64,000 nt of DNA, taken from the NCBI RefSeq assembly GCF_900455735.1, contig NZ_UAUI01000024.1:468501-532500 (forward strand), in the 5' to 3' direction. Every line of letters begins with the position of its first letter. Position 1 is the first letter of the stretch. The stretch is from Rhodococcus wratislaviensis. Its GTDB lineage: Bacteria; Actinomycetota; Actinomycetes; Mycobacteriales; Mycobacteriaceae. The notes under the pieces were generated by a model. The model was given only the letters and a program-made list of their open reading frames with translations. It did not search any database and was not told the DNA's origin. Of the stretch, positions 22,603-29,720 are shown one piece after another. The position numbers were made by a program, and so were the translations under genes.

Positions 22603-23328
22603 ATGTCGGGATTCTTCAGGGACAGTGCAGCCCTGCGGACGTCCGGAGACGCGCCGGAAAACCCTCAGTTGCGTGTTCCGCTCACCGCGGTGGAGCCGGA
22701 CGGTCCGGCGCGGGGCGGGATCGTGGTCCTGCACGAGTCGCGTACCTTCAGCGAACCTCTCCTCGATCTGATGCGCTCGTTCGCGATGGAGGGGTGGGTG
22801 ACGGTGGCGCCACACCTCTTCCACCGGGAACCGGCGCCGAGCGATGTCGAGGTGTTCGGCGACGCCCTGTTCGCCGACTTCGACGCCACCTTCGACTGGC
22901 TGATCGCGCGGGGCATCTACGCCGACTGCGTCGGGGTGCTGGGTTTCGACGACGCCGGGACCGCCGCCCTGCTCGTCGCCACGACGCGTCCCGTGGGCGC
23001 CGCCGTGAGTGTTGCCGCCCGCGGGATCGTCGAGCCGTTGTCGGATGACGCGCCTGCGCTGGTGCACGCCGCCCCCGACCTGAAGGCCCCGTGGCTCGGT
23101 CTGTACGGGGAGGACGATCCGTCCACGCCGCCCGATCAGGTCGAGTTGCTGCGCGACGCCACCGCCAAGTCCGACGTCGCGGGGCTCGTCGTGAGTTACG
23201 CCGGCCTTGCGCACCGAGCCGACGAACCGCCTCAGGTACTCGACGGCAGGGACGACGACCCGGGTGCCCAGGCCATCGTCGACGCGCAGCGGCGGATCTT
23301 CGACTGGTTCGACAGCCACCTGCGATAA
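22603..23328 (+). CDS. Dienelactone hydrolase-fold protein, nucleophile replaced
   Basis: A 241-residue alpha/beta hydrolase of the dienelactone hydrolase family. ARGGIVVLHESRTFSEPLLDLM and APWLGLYGEDDPSTPPDQVE are typical, and the catalytic His region is present as GLAHRAD. The nucleophile elbow, normally G-F-C-x-G-G, reads G-F-D-D-A-G, with Asp116 in place of Cys. It is therefore unlikely to act as a normal dienelactone hydrolase. It is divergent from pat, the starts being 62 bases apart. Start at the ATG at 22603. Confidence 0.78.
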   Translation: MSGFFRDSAALRTSGDAPENPQLRVPLTAVEPDGPARGGIVVLHESRTFSEPLLDLMRSFAMEGWVTVAPHLFHREPAPSDVEVFGDALFADFDATFDWLIARGIYADCVGVLGFDDAGTAALLVATTRPVGAAVSVAARGIVEPLSDDAPALVHAAPDLKAPWLGLYGEDDPSTPPDQVELLRDATAKSDVAGLVVSYAGLAHRADEPPQVLDGRDDDPGAQAIVDAQRRIFDWFDSHLR

Positions 23329-23427
23329 AGCGGCCATCCTTACGCTCTGACCAGCCGTTTTGCCTTTGTGGTGGAAAGGTGTGTAATCTTTCGCACCGGC
23401 GGTCCGAAGGGATCGGAACCACCCCAG

Positions 23428-23519
23428 GGAGGCGTGCCAGAGCGGCCGAATGGGACTCACTGCTAATGAGTTGTCCCTTTTACGAGGGACCGGAGGTTCA
23501 AATCCTCTCGCCTCCGCCA
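23428..23519 (+). tRNA. tRNA-Ser (anticodon GCT)
   Basis: Acceptor GGAGGCG pairs with CGCCTCC; anticodon stem ACTCA/TGAGT around CTGCTAA gives GCT; a long variable arm GTCCCTTTTACGAGGGAC and T-arm GGAGGTTCAAATCCTC follow. Discriminator G with encoded CCA at 23517-23519. Confidence 0.96.
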
Positions 23520-23564
23520 CACCGGGCCTAGTCGGCCGGTGCAAGCTAGACAACTGAAGAACAT

Positions 23565-23637
23565 GCGCCCGTAGCTCAACGGATAGAGCACTTGACTACG
23601 GATCAAGAGGTTAGGGGTTCGAATCCCTTCGGGCGCA
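23565..23637 (+). tRNA. tRNA-Arg (anticodon ACG)
   Basis: Acceptor GCGCCCG pairs with CGGGCGC; anticodon stem CTTGA/TCAAG around CTACGGA gives ACG (inosine at the wobble position, requiring TadA, encoded at 45163). T-arm AGGGGTTCGAATCCCTT. Discriminator A, no encoded CCA. Confidence 0.96.
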
Positions 23638-23640
23638 CAA

Positions 23641-23686
23641 AGAAACCCCGTCAACTGCAGCGATGCAGGTGGCGGGGTTTCTCTTT
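23641..23686 (+). terminator. Terminator of the Ser/Arg tRNA pair
   Basis: Outer arms AGAAACCCCG and CGGGGTTTCT with inner CTGCA/TGCAG, followed by CTCTTT. It also faces the end of the convergent ArsI-like gene and can serve both directions. Confidence 0.85.
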
Positions 23687-23696
23687 GCCGGTCCGG

Positions 23697-24155
23697 CTAG
23701 CAGCAGGACGTGCCCGCGGTGGCCTTCTCCCCGTCCGCGGTGGCCCCCTCGGCGTCGGTGTCGAGGTGCCCGGGGCTCGACCCGAACGTCTCGGAGTCGG
23801 CGAGGACGGTGTAGACCTCCCACTTCTCGCCTGCGGGGCCGGTGACCCACACCTTGTCCTGGGTCGCGAAACAACAGGTGGTGCCGATCTCCTCGTCGGT
23901 GAACAGGCCTTCCCCGGTCAGCCGCGCGATCTCCTCGTGCACCCGGGCGCTCGATTCGACCTCGACCCCGAGGTGGTTGATGGTGCCGCCCGCGCCGGGG
24001 TTCTCGAGCAGCACCAGCTTGAGGGGTGGCTGCGCGATGGCGAAGTTCGCGTATCCCGGCTTCAGTTTCGCAGGTGGGGTATCGAACAGTTTCGAGTAGA
24101 ACGTGACTGCTTCCTCCAGATTGTCGACATTGAGGGCGAGTTGGGCGCGGGACAT
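23697..24155 (-). CDS. ArsI/CadI family VOC protein
   Basis: A 152-residue protein of the ArsI/CadI family (Rv2641 type). The fold begins MSRAQLALNVDNLEEAVTFYSKLFDTPPAKLKPGYANFAI; INHLGVEVES supplies a metal His, and GTTCCFATQDKVWVTGP contains the vicinal Cys94-Cys95 pair that binds trivalent organoarsenicals in ArsI. ArsI enzymes cleave the C-As bond; CadI is cadmium-induced. A C-terminal Cys-Cys pair (GTSCC) is also present. It is divergent from an ArsR regulator with matching metal-binding motifs. The ATG at 24155 was preferred to an upstream one. Confidence 0.85.
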   Translation of the reverse strand: MSRAQLALNVDNLEEAVTFYSKLFDTPPAKLKPGYANFAIAQPPLKLVLLENPGAGGTINHLGVEVESSARVHEEIARLTGEGLFTDEEIGTTCCFATQDKVWVTGPAGEKWEVYTVLADSETFGSSPGHLDTDAEGATADGEKATAGTSCC

Positions 24156-24214
24156 GACAACCTCCACCTGTGTGACATATATCGAATTAATTGTCTTCAC
24201 AGAATCCCACCTTT

Positions 24215-24228
24215 TTGACATATGTCAA
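24215..24228. promoter_or_regulatory. Candidate ArsR operator
   Basis: The perfect palindrome TTGACATATGTCAA lies between the divergent arsI-like and arsR genes. A related half, TGACATATATCGAA, lies about 40 bases away on the arsI side, suggesting two sites for the metal-sensing repressor. Confidence 0.65.
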
Positions 24229-24248
24229 GAAGCTGGGAGGATGGGCTC

Positions 24249-24608
24249 ATGCCCAAGACGTTGCCGGTCGTAGATGTCTCCGCACCGATCTGCTGCGCGC
24301 CCGTCTCGGCCGCCCCGATGACCGACGAGGCCGCCCTGCATCTGGCGCTGCGCCTCAAGGCGCTGGCCGACCCGGTCCGCATCAAGCTGATGTCGATCCT
24401 GCTGACCGCGAGCGACGGCGAGGTATGCACGTGCGATCTCGCGACCGGCGTGGGCCTGTCCGAATCGACCGTCAGTCATCACCTCGGCCAGCTCAAGAAG
24501 GCGGGAATGGTCCAGTCCGTCCGCCGCGGCATGAACGTCTTCTACAGTGCGCGTCCGGACGCCCTCGACGCGCTGCGGGTGGTCCTCGACCCCCACTGCT
24601 GCGCCTGA
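24249..24608 (+). CDS. arsR: ArsR/SmtB family metal(loid)-responsive repressor
   Basis: A 119-residue winged-helix repressor. ALADPVRIKLMSILLTASDGEVCTCDLA contains the ELCVCDL-type metal-binding helix (Cys-Thr-Cys), followed by the recognition helix GLSESTVSHHLGQLKKAGMV. Additional cysteine pairs at ICCAP near the N-terminus and HCCA at the C-terminus could add ligands for As(III) or Cd(II). The start ATG at 24249 is preceded by GGAGG at eight bases; an ATG at 24222 lies in the operator. It probably represses itself and the divergent arsI-like gene. Confidence 0.88.
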   Translation: MPKTLPVVDVSAPICCAPVSAAPMTDEAALHLALRLKALADPVRIKLMSILLTASDGEVCTCDLATGVGLSESTVSHHLGQLKKAGMVQSVRRGMNVFYSARPDALDALRVVLDPHCCA

Positions 24609-24624
24609 GGCCGACCGGGACCGG

Positions 24625-25098
24625 TCAGGACGTTCGCGTGCTCGATTCGAGACCGATCGTGGTGGTTGTCGAACCGAGACCGATCCGTGGCCAGCCGGCG
24701 GTGACCGCGATGAACCCCGATGTGGGTATCGCGTCCAGCCAGTAGTTCGGCTCGGTCCGGTACTCGGGTGGCCCGCTCCGGCACGGCTTCGCCGCCGCCG
24801 CCGGATGGTAGGGGTCGGCCTCGCCTTCGATGTCGTCGACGCGCGCCCGCACCGAGAGATAGGACCACCGCGTCGAGGGATCGTCGGGGTCGGACAGCGA
24901 GCGGGTCTCGTACTGCGCCAACTCCGCGGGCCTGCCCGTCGCCGTCAGGGCCATCCGGAGGTGGAGGCCGTCCGGGAATGCCACGACCTCGAACAGCTCG
25001 AGCGTGAGGTGGTCTTCACTCGTGAGGAGCAGGGGGCCGTGCACCCGGTGTCCTCCGGTGGTGGGTGGTGCTACTGCCGGCCAACGCGGTCTGCGCAT
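24625..25098 (-). CDS. Hypothetical protein
   Basis: About 157 residues when begun at the internal ATG at 25098 (MRRPRWPAVAP). The sequence has beta-strand character (LTLELFEVVAFPDGLHLRMALTATG and IAVTAGWPRIGLGSTTTTIG), which recalls small sandwich proteins, but I recognise no family and no membrane or signal segments. It is convergent with arsR, with 16 bases between their ends. An upstream in-frame ATG at 25155 is possible. Confidence 0.6.
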   Translation of the reverse strand: MRRPRWPAVAPPTTGGHRVHGPLLLTSEDHLTLELFEVVAFPDGLHLRMALTATGRPAELAQYETRSLSDPDDPSTRWSYLSVRARVDDIEGEADPYHPAAAAKPCRSGPPEYRTEPNYWLDAIPTSGFIAVTAGWPRIGLGSTTTTIGLESSTRTS

Positions 25099-25184
25099 GA
25101 CCCCTATAGTCCCACCGATCCGAATGCAGATGCAATGGTGGACAACGAAGTTCATGCCGTGTAGGGGCCGATGCAGCCGTGACC

Positions 25185-25550
25185 TCAGCTGGTGGGCGGG
25201 ACGAACTCCGGCTGGTCGAGGAGTCGGAGCCAGGTTCCGTCCGGTTGCCTGCGGACGACCTGCGCCCGCGCGCCGGATCCGTCCCTGGGTGGGGTGGACG
25301 TGAGTGCGATGTCGTCACTGATCAGCGTGGGGAGCGGCGTTTCCGGTTCGAAGTGCGGCGCGTTCGCGAGTACCGACTCCCACAGTTTCTGGATGGCTGC
25401 CCGGCCGACCGTCCGGCTGCCGGGCGGATATGCCATGACGGCGTCCTCCTCGTACAGGGCGGCGACTCCGGCCGCGTCGCCGGCATTGCTGCGCTCGACG
25501 AACAGCCGGGTGAGGTCTTCGGGGTTCAGGGCCTTCTCGTAGTCGGACAC
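25185..25550 (-). CDS. SnoaL-like / ketosteroid isomerase-fold protein
   Basis: A 121-residue NTF2-like protein: LTRLFVERSNAGDAAGVAALYEEDAVMAYPPG, then VGRAAIQKLWESVL, and a C-terminal strand VVRRQPDGTWLRLLDQPEF. This is the DUF4440/SnoaL-type cone fold found in small isomerases, hydrolases and lone ligand-binding proteins. It is divergent from a LysR regulator, which probably controls it through the palindrome between them. Substrate unknown. Confidence 0.8.
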   Translation of the reverse strand: MSDYEKALNPEDLTRLFVERSNAGDAAGVAALYEEDAVMAYPPGSRTVGRAAIQKLWESVLANAPHFEPETPLPTLISDDIALTSTPPRDGSGARAQVVRRQPDGTWLRLLDQPEFVPPTS

Positions 25551-25620
25551 GGGAATCCTTTCGTGGGTGAACTGCTGTCACTTCCCAGGATGGTGTCGAC
25601 GCAACCGGAAGTCCAACAGA

Positions 25621-25638
25621 TAGTTCTGCTGAGAACTA
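25621..25638. promoter_or_regulatory. Candidate LysR binding site
   Basis: A perfect inverted repeat TAGTTCT-gctg-AGAACTA, 12 bases before the LysR start and 70 bases from the divergent SnoaL-like gene. It is long enough for a LysR recognition-binding site and overlaps the likely lysR promoter, which suits autorepression. Confidence 0.65.
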
Positions 25639-25650
25639 GAATTACTGCTT

Positions 25651-26559
25651 ATGGAACTGAGGCAGCTCGAGTACTTCGTCGCGGTCGCCGAGGAAGCGAA
25701 CTTCACCCGCGCCGCGGAACGCGTCCACATCAGTCAGTCGGGGATCAGCGCGCAGATCCGGCAGCTCGAGCACGACCTCGGCGCGACGCTCATCGACCGG
25801 TCGAGCCGGACCGCGACGCTCACGTCCGCGGGGGAAGCGGCGCTCGTGCACGCGCGTGCGGCACTCGCCTCGGCCGACGCGATGCGGCAGGCCGTGGACG
25901 ACGTGAACCAGCTGATCCGGGGCCGGCTCGTCGTCGGGATGGTCACCGCCTGCACGGTGAAACCGCTGTTCGACGCACTGTCCGCGTTCCACGTCGCGCA
26001 CCCCGGGATCGAGATCACGCTGACCGAGGACAGTTCCGACCGCCTCGTCGAACGGGTCCGCGCCGGTGCGATCGATCTCGCTCTCGTCGGCACCGCGACG
26101 GCCCCGCCGGAAGGGTTGGACGCCTTCCCGATCATCAGCGAGGGGCTGGTCGCGGCGGTGCCGCCCGGGCACCCGCTGGACGGTCGTTCGCGCGTCACCC
26201 TGGCCGAACTCGGCGACCATGCGATCGTATGTATGCCGACCGGAACGGGGATCCGGACAGTGTTCGACCAGGCGTGTGCGGCGGCCGGCCTCCGCCCGGA
26301 CATCGCCCTGCAGGCGAGTGCGCCGGACGCCGTCGCCGACCTCGCGATCCGCGGACTGGGAGTCGCCATCCTCAGCGAGTCGATGGCGACGGATTACCGA
26401 GGCCGGTTGACGGCGGTCGCCCTGGACGACGTCGACATCCCGGCCGTGCTCGCGCTGGTCTGGAAGAGTCCCGCGGGTCCCGCGCTCCGCGAACTCGTCC
26501 AGCACACCCGCCGCTCCTTCGGGGACGTGCAGACCGCACCGGCCGCGGTCGGCGGGTGA
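25651..26559 (+). CDS. LysR family transcriptional regulator
   Basis: A 302-residue regulator. The N-terminal helix-turn-helix begins MELRQLEYFVAVAEEANFTRAAERVHISQSGISAQIRQLEHDLGATL, and the linker helix and periplasmic-binding-like effector domain (from about residue 90, GRLVVGMVTACTVKPL) follow. ALVGTATAPPEGLDAF and GDHAIVCMPTGTGI mark the effector subdomains. It is divergent from the SnoaL-like gene and convergent with the SDR gene, four bases apart. It may also control the catabolic genes to its right, but this is not shown. Confidence 0.9.
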   Translation: MELRQLEYFVAVAEEANFTRAAERVHISQSGISAQIRQLEHDLGATLIDRSSRTATLTSAGEAALVHARAALASADAMRQAVDDVNQLIRGRLVVGMVTACTVKPLFDALSAFHVAHPGIEITLTEDSSDRLVERVRAGAIDLALVGTATAPPEGLDAFPIISEGLVAAVPPGHPLDGRSRVTLAELGDHAIVCMPTGTGIRTVFDQACAAAGLRPDIALQASAPDAVADLAIRGLGVAILSESMATDYRGRLTAVALDDVDIPAVLALVWKSPAGPALRELVQHTRRSFGDVQTAPAAVGG

Positions 26560-26563
26560 ATCC

Positions 26564-27331
26564 TCACACCACCGACGTCATCCCGCCGTCGACGAAGATC
26601 ACCTGACCGTTGACGTACCGGGATCCGTCCGACGCCAGCCACACCGCGGGACCGACGAGATCGTCCGGCGTGCCCCACCGGCCTGCCGGCGCGCGGCCGC
26701 GGAGCCACGCGTCGAACTCGGTGTCGTCGACGAGGGCCTGCGTCATCTCGGTGTGGATGTAGCCGGGCGCGAGGCCGTTGATCTGCAGCCCGGACGACGC
26801 CCATTCGGCCGTCATCGCGCGGGTCAGATTCCGCAGTCCGCCCTTCGCGGCGGTGTACGGCGCGATGGTGGGCCGGGCCAGGTCGCTCTGCACCGAGCAG
26901 ACGTTGATGATCTTCCCGCTCCCGCGGGCGATCTGAAACCGTGCGACCGCGCGCCCGACGAGGAACGCGCTGGTGAGGTCGGTCGTGAGCACCCGGTTCC
27001 AATCCTCGAGGGAGACGTCGAGCAGCGGCTGACGGTGTTGCAGCGCAGCGTTGTTCACCAGGATCTCGATCGGCCCGACCTCCGACTCGATCCGCTCGAC
27101 GACGCCGGTCACCCGATCGGGATCCGTGACGTCGAACGCGTACGCGTGGACGCGGGCCTCGCCGAACTCCTCGCGGAGGCGCTCGCGTGCCTGTGCGAGA
27201 CGGTCGGCCGACACCCCGCTGAGGACGATCGTGGCGCCCGCCTCGGCCAGGCCCTGCGCCAGTGCGTAACCGATTCCCCGGCTCGAACCGGTGACGAGGG
27301 CGATGCGCCCGGACAGATCGAACAGGTTCAC
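26564..27331 (-). CDS. SDR dehydrogenase, gluconate 5-dehydrogenase-like
   Basis: A 255-residue short-chain dehydrogenase. It starts at the GTG at 27331 (NLFDLSGRIALVTG), coupled to the previous gene by GTGA. Motifs: TGSSRGIG for the cofactor, NNAALQHRQPL, active-site Ser in ICSVQSDLARPT-like VCSVQSDLAR, YTAAKGGL (Tyr-x-x-x-Lys), and the tail RWGTPDDLVGPAVWLASDGSRYVNGQ. The NNA-x-QHR and SVQS segments are characteristic of gluconate 5-dehydrogenase (IdnO). It probably interconverts a keto-sugar acid and an aldonate. Last gene of the MFS-FAH-SDR operon. Confidence 0.85.
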   Translation of the reverse strand: MNLFDLSGRIALVTGSSRGIGYALAQGLAEAGATIVLSGVSADRLAQARERLREEFGEARVHAYAFDVTDPDRVTGVVERIESEVGPIEILVNNAALQHRQPLLDVSLEDWNRVLTTDLTSAFLVGRAVARFQIARGSGKIINVCSVQSDLARPTIAPYTAAKGGLRNLTRAMTAEWASSGLQINGLAPGYIHTEMTQALVDDTEFDAWLRGRAPAGRWGTPDDLVGPAVWLASDGSRYVNGQVIFVDGGMTSVV

Positions 27332-28068
27332 AGTGCACGCACCGGGTTGGCCAGCGTGCCGATTCCGTCGAGCGTGATCTCGGCACGGTCGCCCGGTTTG
27401 ATGGGGCTGAACGTGAACGGACAACCCGTGAGCACGACGTCTCCCGGCCCGAGGGTCAGATACCGGGTGAGGTGGACCAGTTGCTCGGACACGTTCCACG
27501 CGAGCTGCCGGGTGGACGCCTCCGCCACGGTCACACCGTCGACGCGCACGGTGATCGGAACGTCCATCGGGTCGAGATCCGTCTCGACCCACGGCCCCAG
27601 CGGGGTGAACCCGTCGCCGTGCTTCGCCTGGGTGAGCTTGTCGTCCAACGCTATCTGCTCGACGGCGGTGACGTCGTTGCCGATCGTGTATCCGAGGATC
27701 GCGGACGGGACGTCCTCCGGGCGAAGCCTGCGGCACGTGCGGCGGATGACGACGGCCAGCTCGCCCTCCACGTTGACCTGCCCCAGCCCTTCGTCGACGA
27801 CGATCGGATCCTCGGGGCCGATCACCGTGCGCGTCGACTTCATGAACGCCTGCAACGGCAGGTCGCGATCTCCGGGTGCGCCGTTGTGGGCCATCCCGAG
27901 CAGGACCCGCGGTTCGGCGGGCGCGAGCAACCGTGCGCCGTCGAGGTCGTGTGCGGGCCCGGTGAACGTCAGGGTATCGGCGTACGGATCCGCCACCTCG
28001 TGCCAGCGACCGTCGTGCAGGCAGACCGGCCGCGGTCCCGAATCGGTGGCGATGCGGGCCAGCCTCAT
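27328..28068 (-). CDS. Fumarylacetoacetate hydrolase family protein
   Basis: A 246-residue FAH-family enzyme. The catalytic domain includes LLGMAHNGAP, KSTRTVIGPEDPIVV, VNVEGELAVVI (the metal ligands Glu-x-Glu), GYTIGNDVTAVEQ, KHGDGFTPLGPWV and GDVVLTGCPF. Members are hydrolases, decarboxylases or dehydratases of 2-oxo acids, such as 2-keto-3-deoxy sugar acids or ring-cleavage products. Next to an aldonate-type dehydrogenase and a dicarboxylate/sugar-acid type transporter, a 2-keto-3-deoxy acid substrate is likely. It overlaps both neighbours by four bases. Confidence 0.85.
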   Translation of the reverse strand: MRLARIATDSGPRPVCLHDGRWHEVADPYADTLTFTGPAHDLDGARLLAPAEPRVLLGMAHNGAPGDRDLPLQAFMKSTRTVIGPEDPIVVDEGLGQVNVEGELAVVIRRTCRRLRPEDVPSAILGYTIGNDVTAVEQIALDDKLTQAKHGDGFTPLGPWVETDLDPMDVPITVRVDGVTVAEASTRQLAWNVSEQLVHLTRYLTLGPGDVVLTGCPFTFSPIKPGDRAEITLDGIGTLANPVRAL

Positions 28069-29513
28069 GCGTCGACCCGATCCTTCGACTCGGAGGCGAC
28101 GGCCTCCGGTCCGTGGACCGGGTCGGCCATCGCGTCCCAGGCGAGCCCGAGGTCGCGGCCACGGGTTTCGGGCGTCACGAACGTGGTGGCGAACGTGATG
28201 ACGCTGAGGACCAGAACGTAGATCGCGAGCGGCACCCACGAGTTGTTCAGCAGCGACAGCAGCAGTGCGCCGACGAAGGGGGCGATACCGCCGGCGAGGA
28301 TGGCGCTCGTTTCCCGGGCGACAGCGACGCCGATGTAGCGGTGCCGATTTCCGAACAGCTCGGGCAGGGCGGCGCACTGCGCACCGAGCATCACGTTGAC
28401 GCCGATCCCGTAGCTGACCGCGAGCGTCGCCACCACGAGATACGGGTTGCCGAGCGAGAGCAGCCACCACGACGGGACCGCGAGGACGAGCTGCAGCGCC
28501 GCACCGAACCGGTACACCCGCATCCGGCCGAAGCGGTCCGACAGCGCGCCCGAGAACGGGATGACGAGCATGCCGATGGCGGCGCCGCAGGCGATGGCGA
28601 GCGGTCCGATCGACTTGCTGACACCGACCACCGTCGTGACGTAGCTGATGCCGAGGGTTTGGAAGATGTACGAGCCGCCGTTCTCGGCCATCCGCAGGCC
28701 GATGCCGCGGAGCACGCTGGGCATCGAGCTGCCGATCAGTTCCCGGAACGGGCTCTCGCTGATCTGATCCTGCTTCTCCAGCTTGATGAACGTGGGGCTC
28801 TCCTGCATGCGGAGCCGGATGAACACGGCGACCGCGATGAGGAAGATCGACGCCAGGAACGGCACCCGCCACACCCAGTCGAGGAGGAGGTCGCGATCGA
28901 TCTGGCCGAGGATCGCGAAGACCCCGGATGCCATCAGGGTGCCCACCATGATCCCGACGAAGGGGAGTGCGGAGAAGAATCCGCGGCGCTGGGTGGGCGA
29001 GTACTCCGCCATCAGCGTCGTGGCACCGGCCTGCTCGGCTCCGGCGCCGAAGCCCTGCAGCAGTCGCAGCGCGACCAGCATGATCGGGGCCCAGATACCC
29101 ACCTGCGCGCCGGTCGGCAGGACGCCGATCAGCGTGCTCGCGCCGCCCATGATCGCGATCGTGATCATCAGGACGGCCTTGCGTCCGAGGCGGTCGCCGA
29201 GCGCGCCGAAGAACAGGCCGCCGACGGGCCGGGCGAGGAAGCCGACGGCGTACGTGCCGAAACTGGCCATCAACGCGGCCGACGCACCCATGGCGGGGAA
29301 GAACAGCTGGCCGAATATCAGGGCCGAGGCCAGGCCGTACAGGGCGAAGTCGTAGTACTCGAGTGCGCTGCCGATGGAACTGGCGAGCGTCGCGCGTTTG
29401 AGATTCGCGGCGTAGTCCGGGTCGTCGGAGGCACGCGCCGGTGGGGTGGAGCGGCTGGGGCCTTCCGGCGTCTTCGAGTCTGCGCCTACGTGAATCTTCG
29501 ATTCTGGGGACAT
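28065..29513 (-). CDS. MFS transporter, metabolite:H+ symporter family
   Basis: A 482-residue, 12-helix transporter of the MHS family (like shikimate, alpha-ketoglutarate and proline/betaine symporters). The N-terminus is hydrophilic; the first helix region reads ASSIGSALEYYDFALYGLASALIFGQLFFP, typical of MHS, then GFLARPVGGLFFGALGDRLGRK (the MFS motif A) and RLLQGFGAGAEQAGATTLMAEYSP. It probably imports the organic acid degraded by the downstream FAH-family and SDR enzymes. It is first in that operon and divergent from the 2-hydroxyacid dehydrogenase. Confidence 0.88.
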   Translation of the reverse strand: MSPESKIHVGADSKTPEGPSRSTPPARASDDPDYAANLKRATLASSIGSALEYYDFALYGLASALIFGQLFFPAMGASAALMASFGTYAVGFLARPVGGLFFGALGDRLGRKAVLMITIAIMGGASTLIGVLPTGAQVGIWAPIMLVALRLLQGFGAGAEQAGATTLMAEYSPTQRRGFFSALPFVGIMVGTLMASGVFAILGQIDRDLLLDWVWRVPFLASIFLIAVAVFIRLRMQESPTFIKLEKQDQISESPFRELIGSSMPSVLRGIGLRMAENGGSYIFQTLGISYVTTVVGVSKSIGPLAIACGAAIGMLVIPFSGALSDRFGRMRVYRFGAALQLVLAVPSWWLLSLGNPYLVVATLAVSYGIGVNVMLGAQCAALPELFGNRHRYIGVAVARETSAILAGGIAPFVGALLLSLLNNSWVPLAIYVLVLSVITFATTFVTPETRGRDLGLAWDAMADPVHGPEAVASESKDRVDA

Positions 29514-29641
29514 CTTCTGCTCCGTTGTGGGACGGGACCACGTCGAGCGCGGTCACAAACAGGTCGGTGTAGTGACCCAGGTCACTGGCATGCGGAGGAC
29601 GATACCGCCCGAGGAGCTATTTGTCATACGTAAAGAGAAGT

Positions 29642-29695
29642 GTTGACTGAATCACATGGTTAGTGCAGAGTTTTTACTCTGAACATATGGTCAAC
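29642..29695. promoter_or_regulatory. Nested palindromes between divergent catabolic genes
   Basis: In the 207-base divergent region, a perfect CAGAGT-tttt-ACTCTG (29666-29681) is flanked by GTTGAC (29642) and GTCAAC (29690). The region is clearly less GC-rich than its surroundings. It probably carries both promoters and a shared operator for a regulator of the cluster. Confidence 0.5.
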
Positions 29696-29720
29696 AACGG
29701 CCCGTACGAAGGAATCTCCA

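Noticed and set aside
27328-29556. A 742-codon frame that appears to fuse extra sequence to the FAH-family protein
   Set aside because: Residues before the ATG at 28068 lie over the real MFS gene in another frame; only the last 246 residues are protein-like. The same applies to the 532-codon frame ending at 26564 and the 730-codon frame ending at 60693.
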